A stretch of DNA of 64,000 bases from JAWKNZ01 sp041391425 (GCA_041391425.1 JAWKNZ010000006.1:287082-351081); one strand, 5' to 3'; counted from the first letter of the stretch, positions 55,341 through 64,000 are shown. The notes: generated by a model not told the origin, from the sequence alone. Translations and numbers: made by a program.

Positions 55341-55647
55341 ATGAAGCAACTTGAAGGACTAATCTCTGTATTACTAGATAAAAATGCTCGCGAAGATGAA
55401 CGAGATGATGCCGCAATGGACTTGAGCAGCTATAATGAACCGGAGGTGGAAAGCGCTCTGTTTCAAGCTATAGGTAATCATGACACACCTAAGGTAGTTA
55501 TTGCTTCTTGTGGAGAGTCTTTAGCTGAAATTTGGCTTAGAAACGAGACGTTTGATAAAAAAAAAAGTTTGAATCACTCAAAGAACCTGCGCTATCCGAA
55601 GCAAAAGCCTTAATACTTGCGAAACATCCTGAATGGGTTGATCAATA
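55341..55647 (+). CDS. HEAT-repeat-like small protein, split at an A10 run
   Basis: MKQLEGLISVLLDKNAREDE then DDAAMDLSSYNEPEVESALF and IWLRNETFD. The plain frame ends at 55613, but a -1 shift at the A10 run (55557-55566) continues as ESLKEPALSEAKALILAKHP and EWVDQ to 55647, which fits the repeat pattern. Ten A is long enough for polymerase slippage, so full-length product could still be made. Repeat B copy 2 starts five bases after the second stop. Confidence 0.55.
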
Positions 55648-55652
55648 GTCCT

Positions 55653-55741
55653 TTCTTTATTATCTGATTTTGGACTTTAATGCGCTACTTACTAGCCCAA
55701 TCATTTTACCAGCACTATTAAGTCCAAAATTAAATTTAAAG
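55653..55741. repeat. Dispersed repeat B, copy 2
   Basis: ~89 bp, same direction as copy 1 and starting right after the extended HEAT-like frame. Arms TTTTGGACTTTAAT / ATTAAGTCCAAAA. Confidence 0.78.
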
Positions 55742-56013
55742 ATAAAGAAAGTTTCGCATTTGGTCCCATTGTCGACGATATAAAAACAGGCGTCGACAAT
55801 ACTTCTAATCTGGTGGGTGCGCTTGCGTTTGGTATCGATTCCGTGATCGATCAGAAATGGCATGATGATTTCCCAACAATTATCTGATCGGCTCGTAGCG
55901 TATAGCATCAAGGTCTCCAAAATTTATTTTTGGTGGTTCAACCTTGATGTTATGCGAATTATTCTGATTTATCCTTTTAAAATCATGTAATTAAATTTTA
56001 GACACCCTCTCTC

Positions 56014-56451
56014 TTAGGCTGACTTATTTAGTCCTTTTTCAACATTTGAGGTGAGAGTTACCCCCATTGCTTCGAGTACTTTTTGAACCTTTTCAATTGA
56101 AGCTCCATAGTATTCATTTCTCTCATCTCTGGAGATTTGAGACTCCTTTACCCCTAGAGATTCAGCAAGATCTTTTTGCTTCAAACCCTTGGAAATTCTT
56201 ATTGCTACAAGCATCCGACCTATGCCGTAAAGGTTTTCAATTGGATCAAATTGTCCTTTTTTTAGCTTATCATATTCTTCGATTTCTTCTTTTAGCTGAA
56301 GCGAAAAAGATAGCAATGGATCGATGGCTAGCTTGATCTGACTGTCCTTGATTCCAGACTCCTTCATCTTCTTTTTGTGCTCCTCTATTGAGGCCATTTC
56401 CTCTTCTAATCGCTTCTTTGATTGAAGATATTCGTTATCAGTTTTAATCAT
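56014..56451 (-). CDS. XRE antitoxin with N-terminal coiled coil
   Basis: 145 residues. Residues ~5-70 are charged and helical (SKKRLEEEMASIEEHKKKMK), a likely coiled coil; residues ~80-140 hold an XRE helix-turn-helix (GLKQKDLAESLGVKESQISR). It overlaps the stop of the toxin gene by four bases, so it is translated after and coupled to it. Expected antitoxin and repressor at the twin operators upstream. Confidence 0.82.
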   Translation of the reverse strand: MIKTDNEYLQSKKRLEEEMASIEEHKKKMKESGIKDSQIKLAIDPLLSFSLQLKEEIEEYDKLKKGQFDPIENLYGIGRMLVAIRISKGLKQKDLAESLGVKESQISRDERNEYYGASIEKVQKVLEAMGVTLTSNVEKGLNKSA

Positions 56452-57026
56452 AGCGATTCTCCTTTTTTAACAATTTTAACGATTCCCTTTGGCTTATAGT
56501 TGTGTCGAGATTGCCTGAATGCTGCCGGGAATTTTAGTTCGTTGCCATGTTGGTCTTTGATACCTGTTCTTTGACCTAAATGTGGATAAAGTTCGACGCG
56601 ATACTTGTGCCACATAGGAAGTTGTGCCTTTGGGTATCCACGATATTTTTTCCTTTTCGTGGGGTCCCAGTTCCAAATTTTGTTAGGATCTAAGTCGTTA
56701 AGCTGGCAAATTAGAGTTTTAAACGTCTCCATTTCTTCAAGGCTATCTGTTGAAAGATGAGGGTCAAAATAACCGTCTATATCGTTTGGGTGGTCCTTAT
56801 CCTCTACGAAAGAACCATCGAAAAATATGTCCTCAACTCCAGCTTTCCAGAGTTGATTGGTTAGAATATTTGCATTCTCCACGAGTTCAAGCCTCCAGCT
56901 GGAGTTCCAGGTTTTTGAGCTACCATCGCCTTTAACCAAGATACTTTCTTTCAATTCATCAAAGGTCGCTTCGTAGGTGCCAGGCTCAAGGATCCCATCT
57001 TCGGTAAATGTACTTGGGATTGACAT
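56448..57026 (-). CDS. Nucleotidyltransferase-fold toxin (DUF6932-like)
   Basis: 192 residues from the ATG at 57026, which has GGAGG seven bases upstream (a start at 57047 is less likely). The segment IFFDGSFVEDKDHPNDIDGY has the nucleotidyltransferase signature GS(F)...DxD, as in minimal nucleotidyltransferases. TWNSSWRLELV precedes it and WNWDPTKRKKYRGYPKAQLP follows. Such domains in TA systems modify tRNA or proteins. It sits ahead of an XRE antitoxin with a 4-base overlap. The toxin role is inferred from fold and pairing. Confidence 0.75.
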   Translation of the reverse strand: MSIPSTFTEDGILEPGTYEATFDELKESILVKGDGSSKTWNSSWRLELVENANILTNQLWKAGVEDIFFDGSFVEDKDHPNDIDGYFDPHLSTDSLEEMETFKTLICQLNDLDPNKIWNWDPTKRKKYRGYPKAQLPMWHKYRVELYPHLGQRTGIKDQHGNELKFPAAFRQSRHNYKPKGIVKIVKKGESL

Positions 57027-57056
57027 GCAATATCCTCCATTTTCCAAAATAAAGAT

Positions 57057-57087
57057 AACATAAATGTTAAGACAACATAAATGTTAA
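57057..57087. promoter_or_regulatory. Twin palindromic operators of the nucleotidyltransferase/XRE module
   Basis: AACATAAATGTTAA occurs twice (57057-57070, 57074-57087), 17 bases apart; each contains the palindrome AACAT-AA-ATGTT. They lie 31-61 bases before the toxin ATG, where an XRE dimer would repress its own operon. Confidence 0.7.
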
Positions 57088-57141
57088 TTTGTATTACGCT
57101 GATATTATTGAGAGAATATTAAATGAGGATGTTAGATATAT

Positions 57142-57151
57142 TGGTCGACCA
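57142..57151. repeat. TGGTCGACCA palindrome, site 2
   Basis: Exact 10-bp copy in the gap between the TA operon and repeat C copy 2. Confidence 0.5.
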
Positions 57152-57192
57152 CCTCATATCTCGCATTGCTCTCGACTCGCAACTAGACTGGT

Positions 57193-57446
57193 ATAGAAAC
57201 TAATGTTAAGATCGAATTCTAACTCGTCACGCCTCAGTAATCTACAAAAAAGCTGAAATTACAGCAATGAAAGGATATCCTTTGTAAAAAATCTGCACGG
57301 TAATGCTGCGACTTCGGAAATAATCCTGGTATATTAAGTCCATATATCCGTGCAAAAATATCATCAAAGATAGCTAAATATTCAGTCTTTTCTGCATCAT
57401 AATGCTAATGTATAGTGAAAATGGTTAGAATTTTAATCATAACATT
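57193..57446 (+). repeat. Dispersed repeat C, copy 2
   Basis: ~254 bp, longest copy. On the minus strand it encodes YDAEKTEYLAIFDDIFARIY and GLNIPGLFPKSQHYRADFLQ with a stop nearby. Shares TAATGTTAAGATC..AACTCGTCACGCC with copy 3. Confidence 0.7.
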
Positions 57447-57605
57447 AGGTTGCCGAGCATTAAGATTGGGGAAAGGAGTGGAGTTAAGTCTAAAATTTTG
57501 CAAGTAAATGAACTAACAAAATCTAGGTAATTAAAGAATATGGTATGAAAAAAGCCTTATTTCATCACGCAGTCTTTAATATACCCCTACGGTATGAGCT
57601 AAGAA

Positions 57606-57887
57606 ATGACAAAAAGTAAAATTTTTTATTTATGGCTATTCCTAATATGTATTCCTGCGGGATTTTACGCTTTGCAATTGATACAGTCTCTGCTATTGGA
57701 TTGCTGGTTGGTCTCTACTGTTATTATTATTATCTTTATGGTTCTTAGGTAAGCCCATCTTTTATACTCAACTGATTGGGGTGTTTATTTTCCAACAAAT
57801 TACGGCATAGTATTAGCAGCTATCGTCTATTCAGTAGCATATTGGGTTTTAATATTTACTATCAATAAATGTTTAGTTCTTTTTTAA
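57606..57887 (+). pseudogene. Small membrane protein, frameshifted
   Basis: ATG at 57606: MTKSKIFYLWLFLICIPAGF, then LLLDCWLVSTVIIIIFMVLR and a TAA. Another frame carries on with YSTDWGVYFPTNYGIVLAAI, VYSVAYWVLIFTINKCLVLF to 57887. Three membrane segments in all. One shift near 57750 joins them. Confidence 0.5.
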
Positions 57888-57944
57888 ACTGCAAGTTTCC
57901 TAACAAAGAGGATAGGGTCACTCAAAAATTGAAGAAAATACTGA

Positions 57945-58028
57945 CTTTAAATTTAATTTTGGACTTAATAGTGCTGGTAAAATGATTGGGCTAGTAAGTA
58001 GCGCAAAGTCAAAATCAAATAATAAGAA
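57945..58028. repeat. Dispersed repeat B, copy 3 (inverted)
   Basis: Same sequence as copies 1-2 on the opposite strand with a few small deletions. Begins CTTTAAATTTAATTTTGGAC. Confidence 0.72.
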
Positions 58029-58260
58029 ATCTAAGATGACAGAAACGACCTACTATATTTTGCAGTATAGGGTTTATGGGATTCTATCCACAGCTGGCGA
58101 CAAACGAATTTTGTTCCTTTAAAAACAGACGGCTAGATACTGAGTTAGTTTTTTTCGGTATTTTGTTAGGAAATATCACACGATTAACAATCAAATTGAT
58201 CCGGATTCCATCCTTCTATATCTTGCTTCTGTACATCAACTAGAATATGAGGGGGACTTC

Positions 58261-59382
58261 TTGAGGCAGCCTTCTTTGTTTGACTCTAACGCCAACGAAT
58301 CAATGCTTCCAGTGATCTCTAGCATCGATCGAATTTTGACGAAAGAGCAGAGACAGTTCAATGATAAAGTCAAGAAAATTGAGGTTTTGAAAGCAAGAAA
58401 TGAAAAGTTAAAGAGGCAGTTACTAGATATACAGAGCAGGGTTATAGATACTCTTTTTTCCATTGAAGAATAAATTTTGCGACTTGCGAGTTCGATCACT
58501 TGAAATTCTTGATGATCAGTATCACAAAAAGGGACGAACTGCATTCGGGAAACAGAATAAGATTCGAATCTGCGATTTGATCTCGATCTTTCAGAAGAGC
58601 TTTTCGGGAATTCATTTGACGAGCGTGGTGTTTCTTTTTATGACCGATACAATAATATGACACTAAGTGACGAAATTGAGTGTTTCGAAGACTATATCGA
58701 TGAATTGACTGACTTTGATGCTACAGATGTGACCAAAAGTCATCAAGAAGGAACCGAAAGAAGACAAAATCGAGATTCATCAAGAGCAGGTAAAGTGCAG
58801 AGCAAAGGAAATATATCGGAAACTGGCTCTTGAGCTTCACCCAGATCGGGAGCTGGATGAAGACAAAAGAAGTAAAAACCAGCCTTCTAAAACAAGTCAA
58901 TTTCGCCTATAAGAGTGACGATCTATACGAACTTCTGAAACTGAAGAGTCTTTATACAGAATGTTTAATGGATGAAAACAAAGGGAGATCCGACTCTACA
59001 TCAAAAGAATAATAGCAAGATAAGATCACTTGATCACGACTATCGAATGCTAAAGCATTCCGGGCCATTAGCTCCCTTTTATGAAGGTTTTTATGCACGC
59101 ACCGAGAAGGCGATGGAGAGAAATATTGTTGCTGAAAAACAGTCACTCGAGCAATTGATTGAACAGGAAAGAGATGATCAGAGAAAATTTTCCGACCCTA
59201 AAATGCTAAAGTCGTATATGAGCGAATTGGAGTACAGTGAGGATTTTGAACACGAGATCGAAATGAGCGAGGCTATTCTACTGGATGAGATCATGTCAGA
59301 GCTGCTAACCTTTAGAAATGATTTGAAACCCGCAAAAAAGAAGAAATCAAAGGCAAAAAAGAAAAAGGCTAGACGAAGTTGA
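58261..59382 (+). pseudogene. J-domain (DnaJ-like) protein broken by several frameshifts
   Basis: Fragments in different frames, in the order of one family: KEQRQFNDKVKKIEVLKARN (58261-58473), CDLRVRSLEILDDQYHKKGR, then near 58790 AKEIYRKLALELHPDRELDE, a J-domain with HPD, then KTSLLKQVNFAYKSDDLYEL and, from ~58972, a basic C-terminus with KKKKSKAKKKKARRS. Proteins of this layout (SLF..., FN.L...I, LHPDRE, ALMQ.N.AY...DLL.LL) occur widely as single genes. At least three frame changes, so non-functional as read. Confidence 0.7.
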
Positions 59383-59412
59383 CTGCTCAATACTTTCCAG
59401 GGACAGGACGTA

Positions 59413-59555
59413 TATAAACCAAATGTTAAGATCCGAATTCTAACTCGTCACGCCTTAGTAATCTGAAAAGCTGAAATTGCAGCATTGAAAGGATATCTTT
59501 TGTAAAAATCTGCATGGTAATGCTGCGACTTCGGAAATAATCCTGGTATATTAAG
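59413..59555 (+). repeat. Dispersed repeat C, copy 3 (truncated)
   Basis: ~143 bp, ends abruptly at ATTAAG directly before TGGTCGACCA (59556). Encodes NIPGLFPKSQHYHADF on the minus strand. Confidence 0.7.
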
Positions 59556-59565
59556 TGGTCGACCA
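59556..59565. repeat. TGGTCGACCA palindrome, site 3
   Basis: Lies exactly at the breakpoint where repeat C copy 3 loses homology to copy 2. Confidence 0.55.
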
Positions 59566-59634
59566 GATCTATCCTTGATCGTGGGCTTTTTAAGAGGCGA
59601 AAACAGCAATATTTTATAAAAGAATAAGTAACAA

Positions 59635-59686
59635 CTCCTATTTGAAGATATCATCATGATCGTTGATCAAAATTTTCAAATAGGAG
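59635..59686. repeat. 12-bp inverted repeat CTCCTATTTGAA / TTCAAATAGGAG
   Basis: Perfect arms 28 bases apart. Between them an ATG (59656) starts a 48-codon plus-strand frame (MIVDQNFQIGEDKVIFLPTK) of unknown status. Confidence 0.5.
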
Positions 59687-59909
59687 AAGATAAAGTAATA
59701 TTTCTGCCAACCAAAGCTCATTGCCATAAAGTTCGCAAGGAAAAGAAGGCGCAAAATAAACAATGGGAAAAAGAGGGCCTTGCTCTCCAGAGCCTCCTAT
59801 AATCATGAACTTTTTCTATGGCTAGATAATGTATGGCCGTTCCCAGGCCCCCTGTCAAGAAGAACCAGCCGTATATGCTACACGTGGATATAACTCATGG
59901 TGTATATTT

Positions 59910-60188
59910 TTAGGAATCGGACTCGGATAGACCTCTTGAATTGACGTAATATAAAGATAAATTGAAGGGAAAAACTCCATCATTATATGCGGATTTGTAA
60001 AGTTTGCGCTTCCCTAGATTGATGACAGAGTTAGAATGCCTATTTATTCCTTCGAAATGAAGATAAAAAGCTCTTCCAGTAGGAGAGTTTTCAATTCCTC
60101 TAAAAGTTGAACGAATACAATGATCATCTGGTGATAGGCCAAAAACTTTCTCAATTCTTTTATCAGGGAATGGAGCAATTTTCACCAA
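59910..60188 (-). CDS. Hypothetical short protein or fragment
   Basis: 92 residues from TTG at 60188 (VKIAPFPDKRIEKVFGLSPD, then NSPTGRAFYLHFEGINRHSN). Composition is protein-like but there is no ribosome-binding site and no known family; it may be a gene fragment within the decayed tract. Confidence 0.3.
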   Translation of the reverse strand: MVKIAPFPDKRIEKVFGLSPDDHCIRSTFRGIENSPTGRAFYLHFEGINRHSNSVINLGKRKLYKSAYNDGVFPFNLSLYYVNSRGLSESDS

Positions 60189-61189
60189 TCGGTAAAGAAA
60201 CGTTCATATCATGCTGAAAAAAGGTAGTTTAAGTTCGACGATTTCCCTACTAGGAACTGGTCGCCCTTCGCTTACAAAGGCCAACTATTGTTCTCCTTCC
60301 CTTATGCTATTGAAAATACTATATTTTTGGAACTCCCGCTTTCAAAAATCCAATTGTTCTCACCAAAAATACCTCGAAGAAGAGGGCTTACTGTTAAACA
60401 AATAATGAGTGTCCTCCTCGGGTGTGGAGAAACAAGTCTAAAAAATATTTGAAGCAATTCAGAATCCGCAAAACTGATGTCCAAGTTCGCCATAAAGAAA
60501 ATTTAAAATATGGACAGCGACTAATTTCAGGAAAATTGAAGGAGCATAAAAAGAGCTGAATATTAAAAATGCAATTACTGAAATGTATTTTGAGCAGGAA
60601 TTAACAACCGTATTGCTAAGATCTCATAGATGATCCCAACAAAGCAGGGCAAAAAATGCAGACCCTCTGTAAGAATTTTAGAACGAAGATGCCTATAAGG
60701 AAAAATGTCAACAAAGGGGATAAATGTGAATACAATCGTCAAACTAATATTAGCACTTTTAATTTCTTATGGCTCCATTTGAGCTTGGACGAAAGGTTTT
60801 ATTTCAGCTGGAGATCGCAGCAATTAAGAGAATTGATAAGGGCTTATCTTCATCTGAGGATTTCTGAACAAGCTTACTGGTGAGGTGTGCCTTTTAAGTA
60901 GTGCCCAGTTTTTATATAGTGTATATGTTTTATTTGAAAAAATTCAGATAACTTTTTTTATTTCATCAACAAATTGATTGGGTTTCCAACCATTAATAAT
61001 TTTATCTAAAAAAAAAAAAGAATCAAAGCACTTATACCAATAGAGGTAGCAGTCCCATTCCACGCACCTAGAGAATCAATTAAAAATCAGCAGCAGTAAA
61101 AAGTCCAAAGCGTACAGTTTTTGTTGGCAAGGACTCAAAAGACAGATTTTTTTGAGATACTCTTGTAATATTCTTTTATGAGGTTTGCA
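60189..61189. other. Decayed tract without a supported gene
   Basis: Short frames only, among them a signal-like VNTIVKLILALLISYGS near 60725-60775 that soon meets a stop. An A12 run lies near 61007-61018. I find no family signal. Confidence 0.4.
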
Positions 61190-62130
61190 TTATCTGATTG
61201 AGTTGAAATCAATTTTAAACTTAGTGGATTCTAATATCACATCTAGATAATCTTTAGGTTTACGTTCTCCACAATTGATAGACTCACTTACTGCAAAAGC
61301 GTTATCTAAGATAAAGTCTGAAAAGGTGCTTAATACTTCCTTCGACTTTATTGCTTTCCTGAATTTATCTTTAAAACTTATCTCAGAATTCAGGAATCAA
61401 CATTACCAACGCTAAAATCTGATTCATATCGAGAAGCATAATGCATATGTATGTGTTGATGAGTTAATTTATTTAATAAATGAGCTTGAGAAACAATGGA
61501 ATGCTCTTTTGAAGCGATTTTTATGATAAAATTTATTTGCTTTTTCAAAAAATCTATATTCGTTTCTATTACATAACCTTTATCAGTCTCCTCTATATTA
61601 AATTTTATTTTTTCACAATTTTCATATCCTGGACATTCGATCTCCATAGATTTTTGAACTATTTTGTTAACAAGATCATTATTTAAAAAATCACCATAAT
61701 GGAATCTAGTATTGAAATTGGCAATTCTTCAGTTTTAATAATCTTTTGAAATTTATAAGCAAGTCTCCTTCCTTTACCTTGCTTGCCTGTATATTGTTGT
61801 AGAAGTTCAACTGAAGCTTTGTCCATGCATGACTAGGTGAATGAAACCCTATTGGCGTATGAAATAACAATCCGTTTTTAAGAACTTGTGATATAAATAC
61901 CTATCTGATGAAGCTGGTGCAAAATTTCTAAATGCCCTTCTTCTATTAACTGTTAAGGGGTCAATGCCAAAAGCATATAGTAAGTCTTTAAATACATATA
62001 TTTAGCCGGAATAAATACTTTTTTTATAAAAAATTAGACTTTCAACAACTGCACCAATATCAATTTGATATTTTGAATTTGGATTATGATGTGGATTAAT
62101 ACAAATTGAATTAAACATATTAATCATCAT
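61190..62130 (-). pseudogene. Third gene of the Septu-like operon, unrecognised, frameshifted
   Basis: ATGATG at 62130 with AAAGAGAA upstream, 20 bases after the HNH gene stop. Starts MMINMFNSICINPHHNPNSK, YQIDIGAVVESLIFYKK, then breaks. Later pieces in other frames: DLLYAFGIDPLTV, LLFHTPIGFHSPSHAWTKLQ or overlapping KASVELLQQYTGKQGKGRRL, MEIECPGYENCEKIKFNIEE (61390-61647) and KDYLDVILESTKFKIDFNSI to the stop at 61190. Reconstructed length ~310 residues. I do not recognise the family. Its spacing places it in the defence operon. Confidence 0.5.
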
Positions 62131-62149
62131 TTCTCTTTAACTTTTAAAG

Positions 62150-62785
62150 TCATATTGAATAGCAAAGCCTGAACCATTCAGAATATTCACACTGACTTAC
62201 TAGATAGATCGACTATTGCTTTTTTCAAAACCTCTTTAAGTAAGATCTAATTCATTTTTTTAAACGCTTTATTCGTTCATCTATTTCAGTTATCTTCTAA
62301 TTTTCCTCAAAATAAAGTGGTAATCGCGAATTTCATCTAATTGAAGTATTCTTAAACTCACTTCAGCATTTGATTCCCCAGGTTTTGCTTTTACAATGGG
62401 TCCATGATGAATAATGGTTGATTCAACATCATCTTTATAGGGATCTAAAAAATCGACCTTTTTCGTCTGAAGAGTAGTAATCATTTTTCTCCTGTTGCAT
62501 TCCGTACATGCAATTGTTAAATTTTCCCAGTTAAATGCTAATTCATTAAACTTTGATAAAGGTTTTTTATATTTCAATATCGCCAGGAGTGTTATGGCCA
62601 ACTTTTACTTTTCGCAGTAAATGCATTTGAAACTAGTTTCTTCCATTAATTTAATCTTTATATCTTTGTGTCTATGCCTTGACTTATGAGTATTTGAAGA
62701 AGGGTCTTCTAGATATTAGTGATTTCCAGTGTTCCTCGTTATCAACCAAAACTTGAGGCTTTGATAACTTATTTAAACGTCTCAT
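62150..62785 (-). pseudogene. ptuB: HNH endonuclease (PtuB / TIGR02646-like), frameshifted
   Basis: ATG at 62785, four bases after the ATPase stop. Pieces in order: MRRLNKLSKPQVLVDNEEHW..., MEETSFKCIYCE, GHNTPGDIE, then NELAFNWENLTIACTECNRR and KMITT, VDFLDPYKDDVES (62290-62601), then ERIKRLKNELDL and EWFRLCYSI near the stop at 62150. Two CxxC pairs hold a zinc and the central histidine region (DIE(H)) gives the HNH fold, as in PtuB and retron-linked HNH proteins. At least three frame changes in ~210 residues, so inactive as read. Confidence 0.75.
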
Positions 62786-62789
62786 ATGG

Positions 62790-63998
62790 CTAGTCTCCAG
62801 AATTAAAATTAGTTAGTTCAAATTGTAAAAGTCCAATTTTTTTTAATTCTTCATATAGCTTACTTGCGTCTCCTTTGTAAGTTTCTAATATTTCCTTTAT
62901 CCTCTTTTCAACCCAAATTGGTGTAACAGATGATACGTCCAAAATTTCCTTAAGAATTTTATTTGGAGAAGAGCTGAGTTCTGCACCTTCTAGTTTATTA
63001 CTCAGAATATGCCTTTCTTCATTATATGATAAGGCGTATACTCTTGCATCAGGATCAGAAGTTACAACGAATGGACTATGTGTTGAAATAACAAATATAG
63101 TCTCGGGAAAAGCCTTCCGCAACGATGGCACTAACTCACGTTGCATACTGGGATGTAAGTGATTTTCTGGCTCATCAAATGTAATTATAGACTGTCCTTG
63201 ATTGTAGTTAAACATATAAATCTGCCAAGCTAAACTGAACAAGGAGTTAATTCCTCCTGACATTGCTCCTAATGAAAAATCACCCGTTCTTGTTCTTAAG
63301 ACTATATCTGGTGTCCTTATTTCTAATTCATAAAACCCGATTGTCTCAGGCAGAATCTTTTTTAGTACATCATTAAATCCTTCAAAGATTTCCCGATACT
63401 CAGGATTCCCTTGAGTTGCTTTATTCCCATACCCAAAAAGCGCTAATGCCACCAAAGATTCTTTTAAAGTACTACTTGGATTTTGTACACTTTGACTTCC
63501 ATATGTTTGGATTAACAAATTATTATAGTCCTGAAAATGTTGCTGACTAGTTTTTGGATTTGTTGGAATATGCTGAACTGGGGTGTTAACTACAACTGGC
63601 CTATGGGATGGAATATGTAAACCAATGACACTTTGTTGATTCTGATACTGTAATTGATAATTTGAAGACTGAATCTTAGGAACAAATATAGTACAAATGG
63701 TTCCATTAGTATATTCAATACTCCCAATTGAAATATTCTTGTCAAAATCTATATCGGCTTCATTTTTGTATATGCTATAAAAATCGGACCAGATTTTTTT
63801 TTGTTTTGTCTCACTTAAAAAAGGTGTTGATACAAAATTTAAGTTCCAACCAAAATGCCTGTTTAAAATATTTAAAATAGTTGTTTTTCCAGAACCATTT
63901 GGACCTGTTAAAATAATAACATTATTATCAAACTCAATATCAATTTTTTTGAGCTGTCTCCAATTTTCAAGCTTTAATTTGAAAAATTTATTTATCAT
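62790..63998 (-). CDS. ptuA: AAA ATPase of an OLD/PtuA-like defence system
   Basis: 402 residues, ATG at 63998, two bases from the window end; its promoter is outside. Walker A GPNGSGKTT at 32-40, LSLGAMSGG-type signature (GDFSLGAMSGGINSLFSLAW), Walker B SIITFDEPENHLHPSMQREL and H-loop VISTHSPFV. This RecF/SMC-like fold without a nuclease domain, followed by an HNH gene, matches the PtuA ATPase of Septu, an anti-phage system where the ATPase controls the nuclease. Related ATPases also partner retrons; no reverse transcriptase is visible within the window. Confidence 0.82.
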   Translation of the reverse strand: MINKFFKLKLENWRQLKKIDIEFDNNVIILTGPNGSGKTTILNILNRHFGWNLNFVSTPFLSETKQKKIWSDFYSIYKNEADIDFDKNISIGSIEYTNGTICTIFVPKIQSSNYQLQYQNQQSVIGLHIPSHRPVVVNTPVQHIPTNPKTSQQHFQDYNNLLIQTYGSQSVQNPSSTLKESLVALALFGYGNKATQGNPEYREIFEGFNDVLKKILPETIGFYELEIRTPDIVLRTRTGDFSLGAMSGGINSLFSLAWQIYMFNYNQGQSIITFDEPENHLHPSMQRELVPSLRKAFPETIFVISTHSPFVVTSDPDARVYALSYNEERHILSNKLEGAELSSSPNKILKEILDVSSVTPIWVEKRIKEILETYKGDASKLYEELKKIGLLQFELTNFNSGD

Positions 63999-64000
63999 AA

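Noticed and set aside
51754..55741. Repeats A and B as integron attC sites
   Set aside because: The required RYYYAAC and GTTRRRY core boxes are not at the ends, and no integron integrase is present, so I keep them as unnamed repeats.
62790..63998. ATPase as part of a retron
   Set aside because: No reverse transcriptase or msr/msd-like structure is visible inside the window; the adjacent DNA to the right is not available.

Overview
The DNA is AT-rich and carries a TIGR02147-type regulator next to a secreted RCC1-repeat protein, many lipoproteins, a Pal/OmpA lipoprotein, PilZ and degenerate receiver proteins, and a PilT ATPase. This suggests a Gram-negative bacterium of the Bdellovibrionota/Oligoflexia type. 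That placement is inferred from gene families only; no rRNA or marker phylogeny was possible.

About 1-41 kb is mostly chromosome with intact genes. It holds argS (cut by the left edge), a cluster of receiver/TPR signalling proteins, fba, rlmD, PilZ and UbiB-like genes, hemW and a Ca2+/cation antiporter. A four-gene operon at 14.3-19.1 kb (glutamine-synthetase-like ligase, iron-type alcohol dehydrogenase, gamma-glutamyl hydrolase, aldehyde dehydrogenase) looks like a gamma-glutamylation route for an amino alcohol. Then come an LVIVD-repeat protein with a histidine-rich partner, a frameshifted M17 aminopeptidase, pilT with a long N-terminal extension, a TonB-dependent receiver with a large repeat lipoprotein, a pentapeptide protein, a PhyH dioxygenase, pal, a TPR-HTH regulator, tmk-holB, and a lipoprotein closely matching the catalytic core of peptidylarginine deiminases. 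Small palindromic insertion elements, several with clear target-site duplications, sit between these genes.

About 41-62.8 kb is accessory DNA: short genes, toxin-antitoxin modules (HigBA-like, a nucleotidyltransferase/XRE pair, a lone AbiEi-like protein), transposase and J-domain remnants, and four families of dispersed repeats. Two repeat families begin at or close after unrelated stop codons, giving a cassette-like layout. Many genes here are split by frameshifts, often at homopolymers. These may be real decay or sequence error, and this cannot be settled from the window alone.

The right end is a Septu-like defence operon on the minus strand: an intact AAA ATPase, an HNH nuclease broken by frameshifts, and a closely spaced third gene I do not recognise, also broken.
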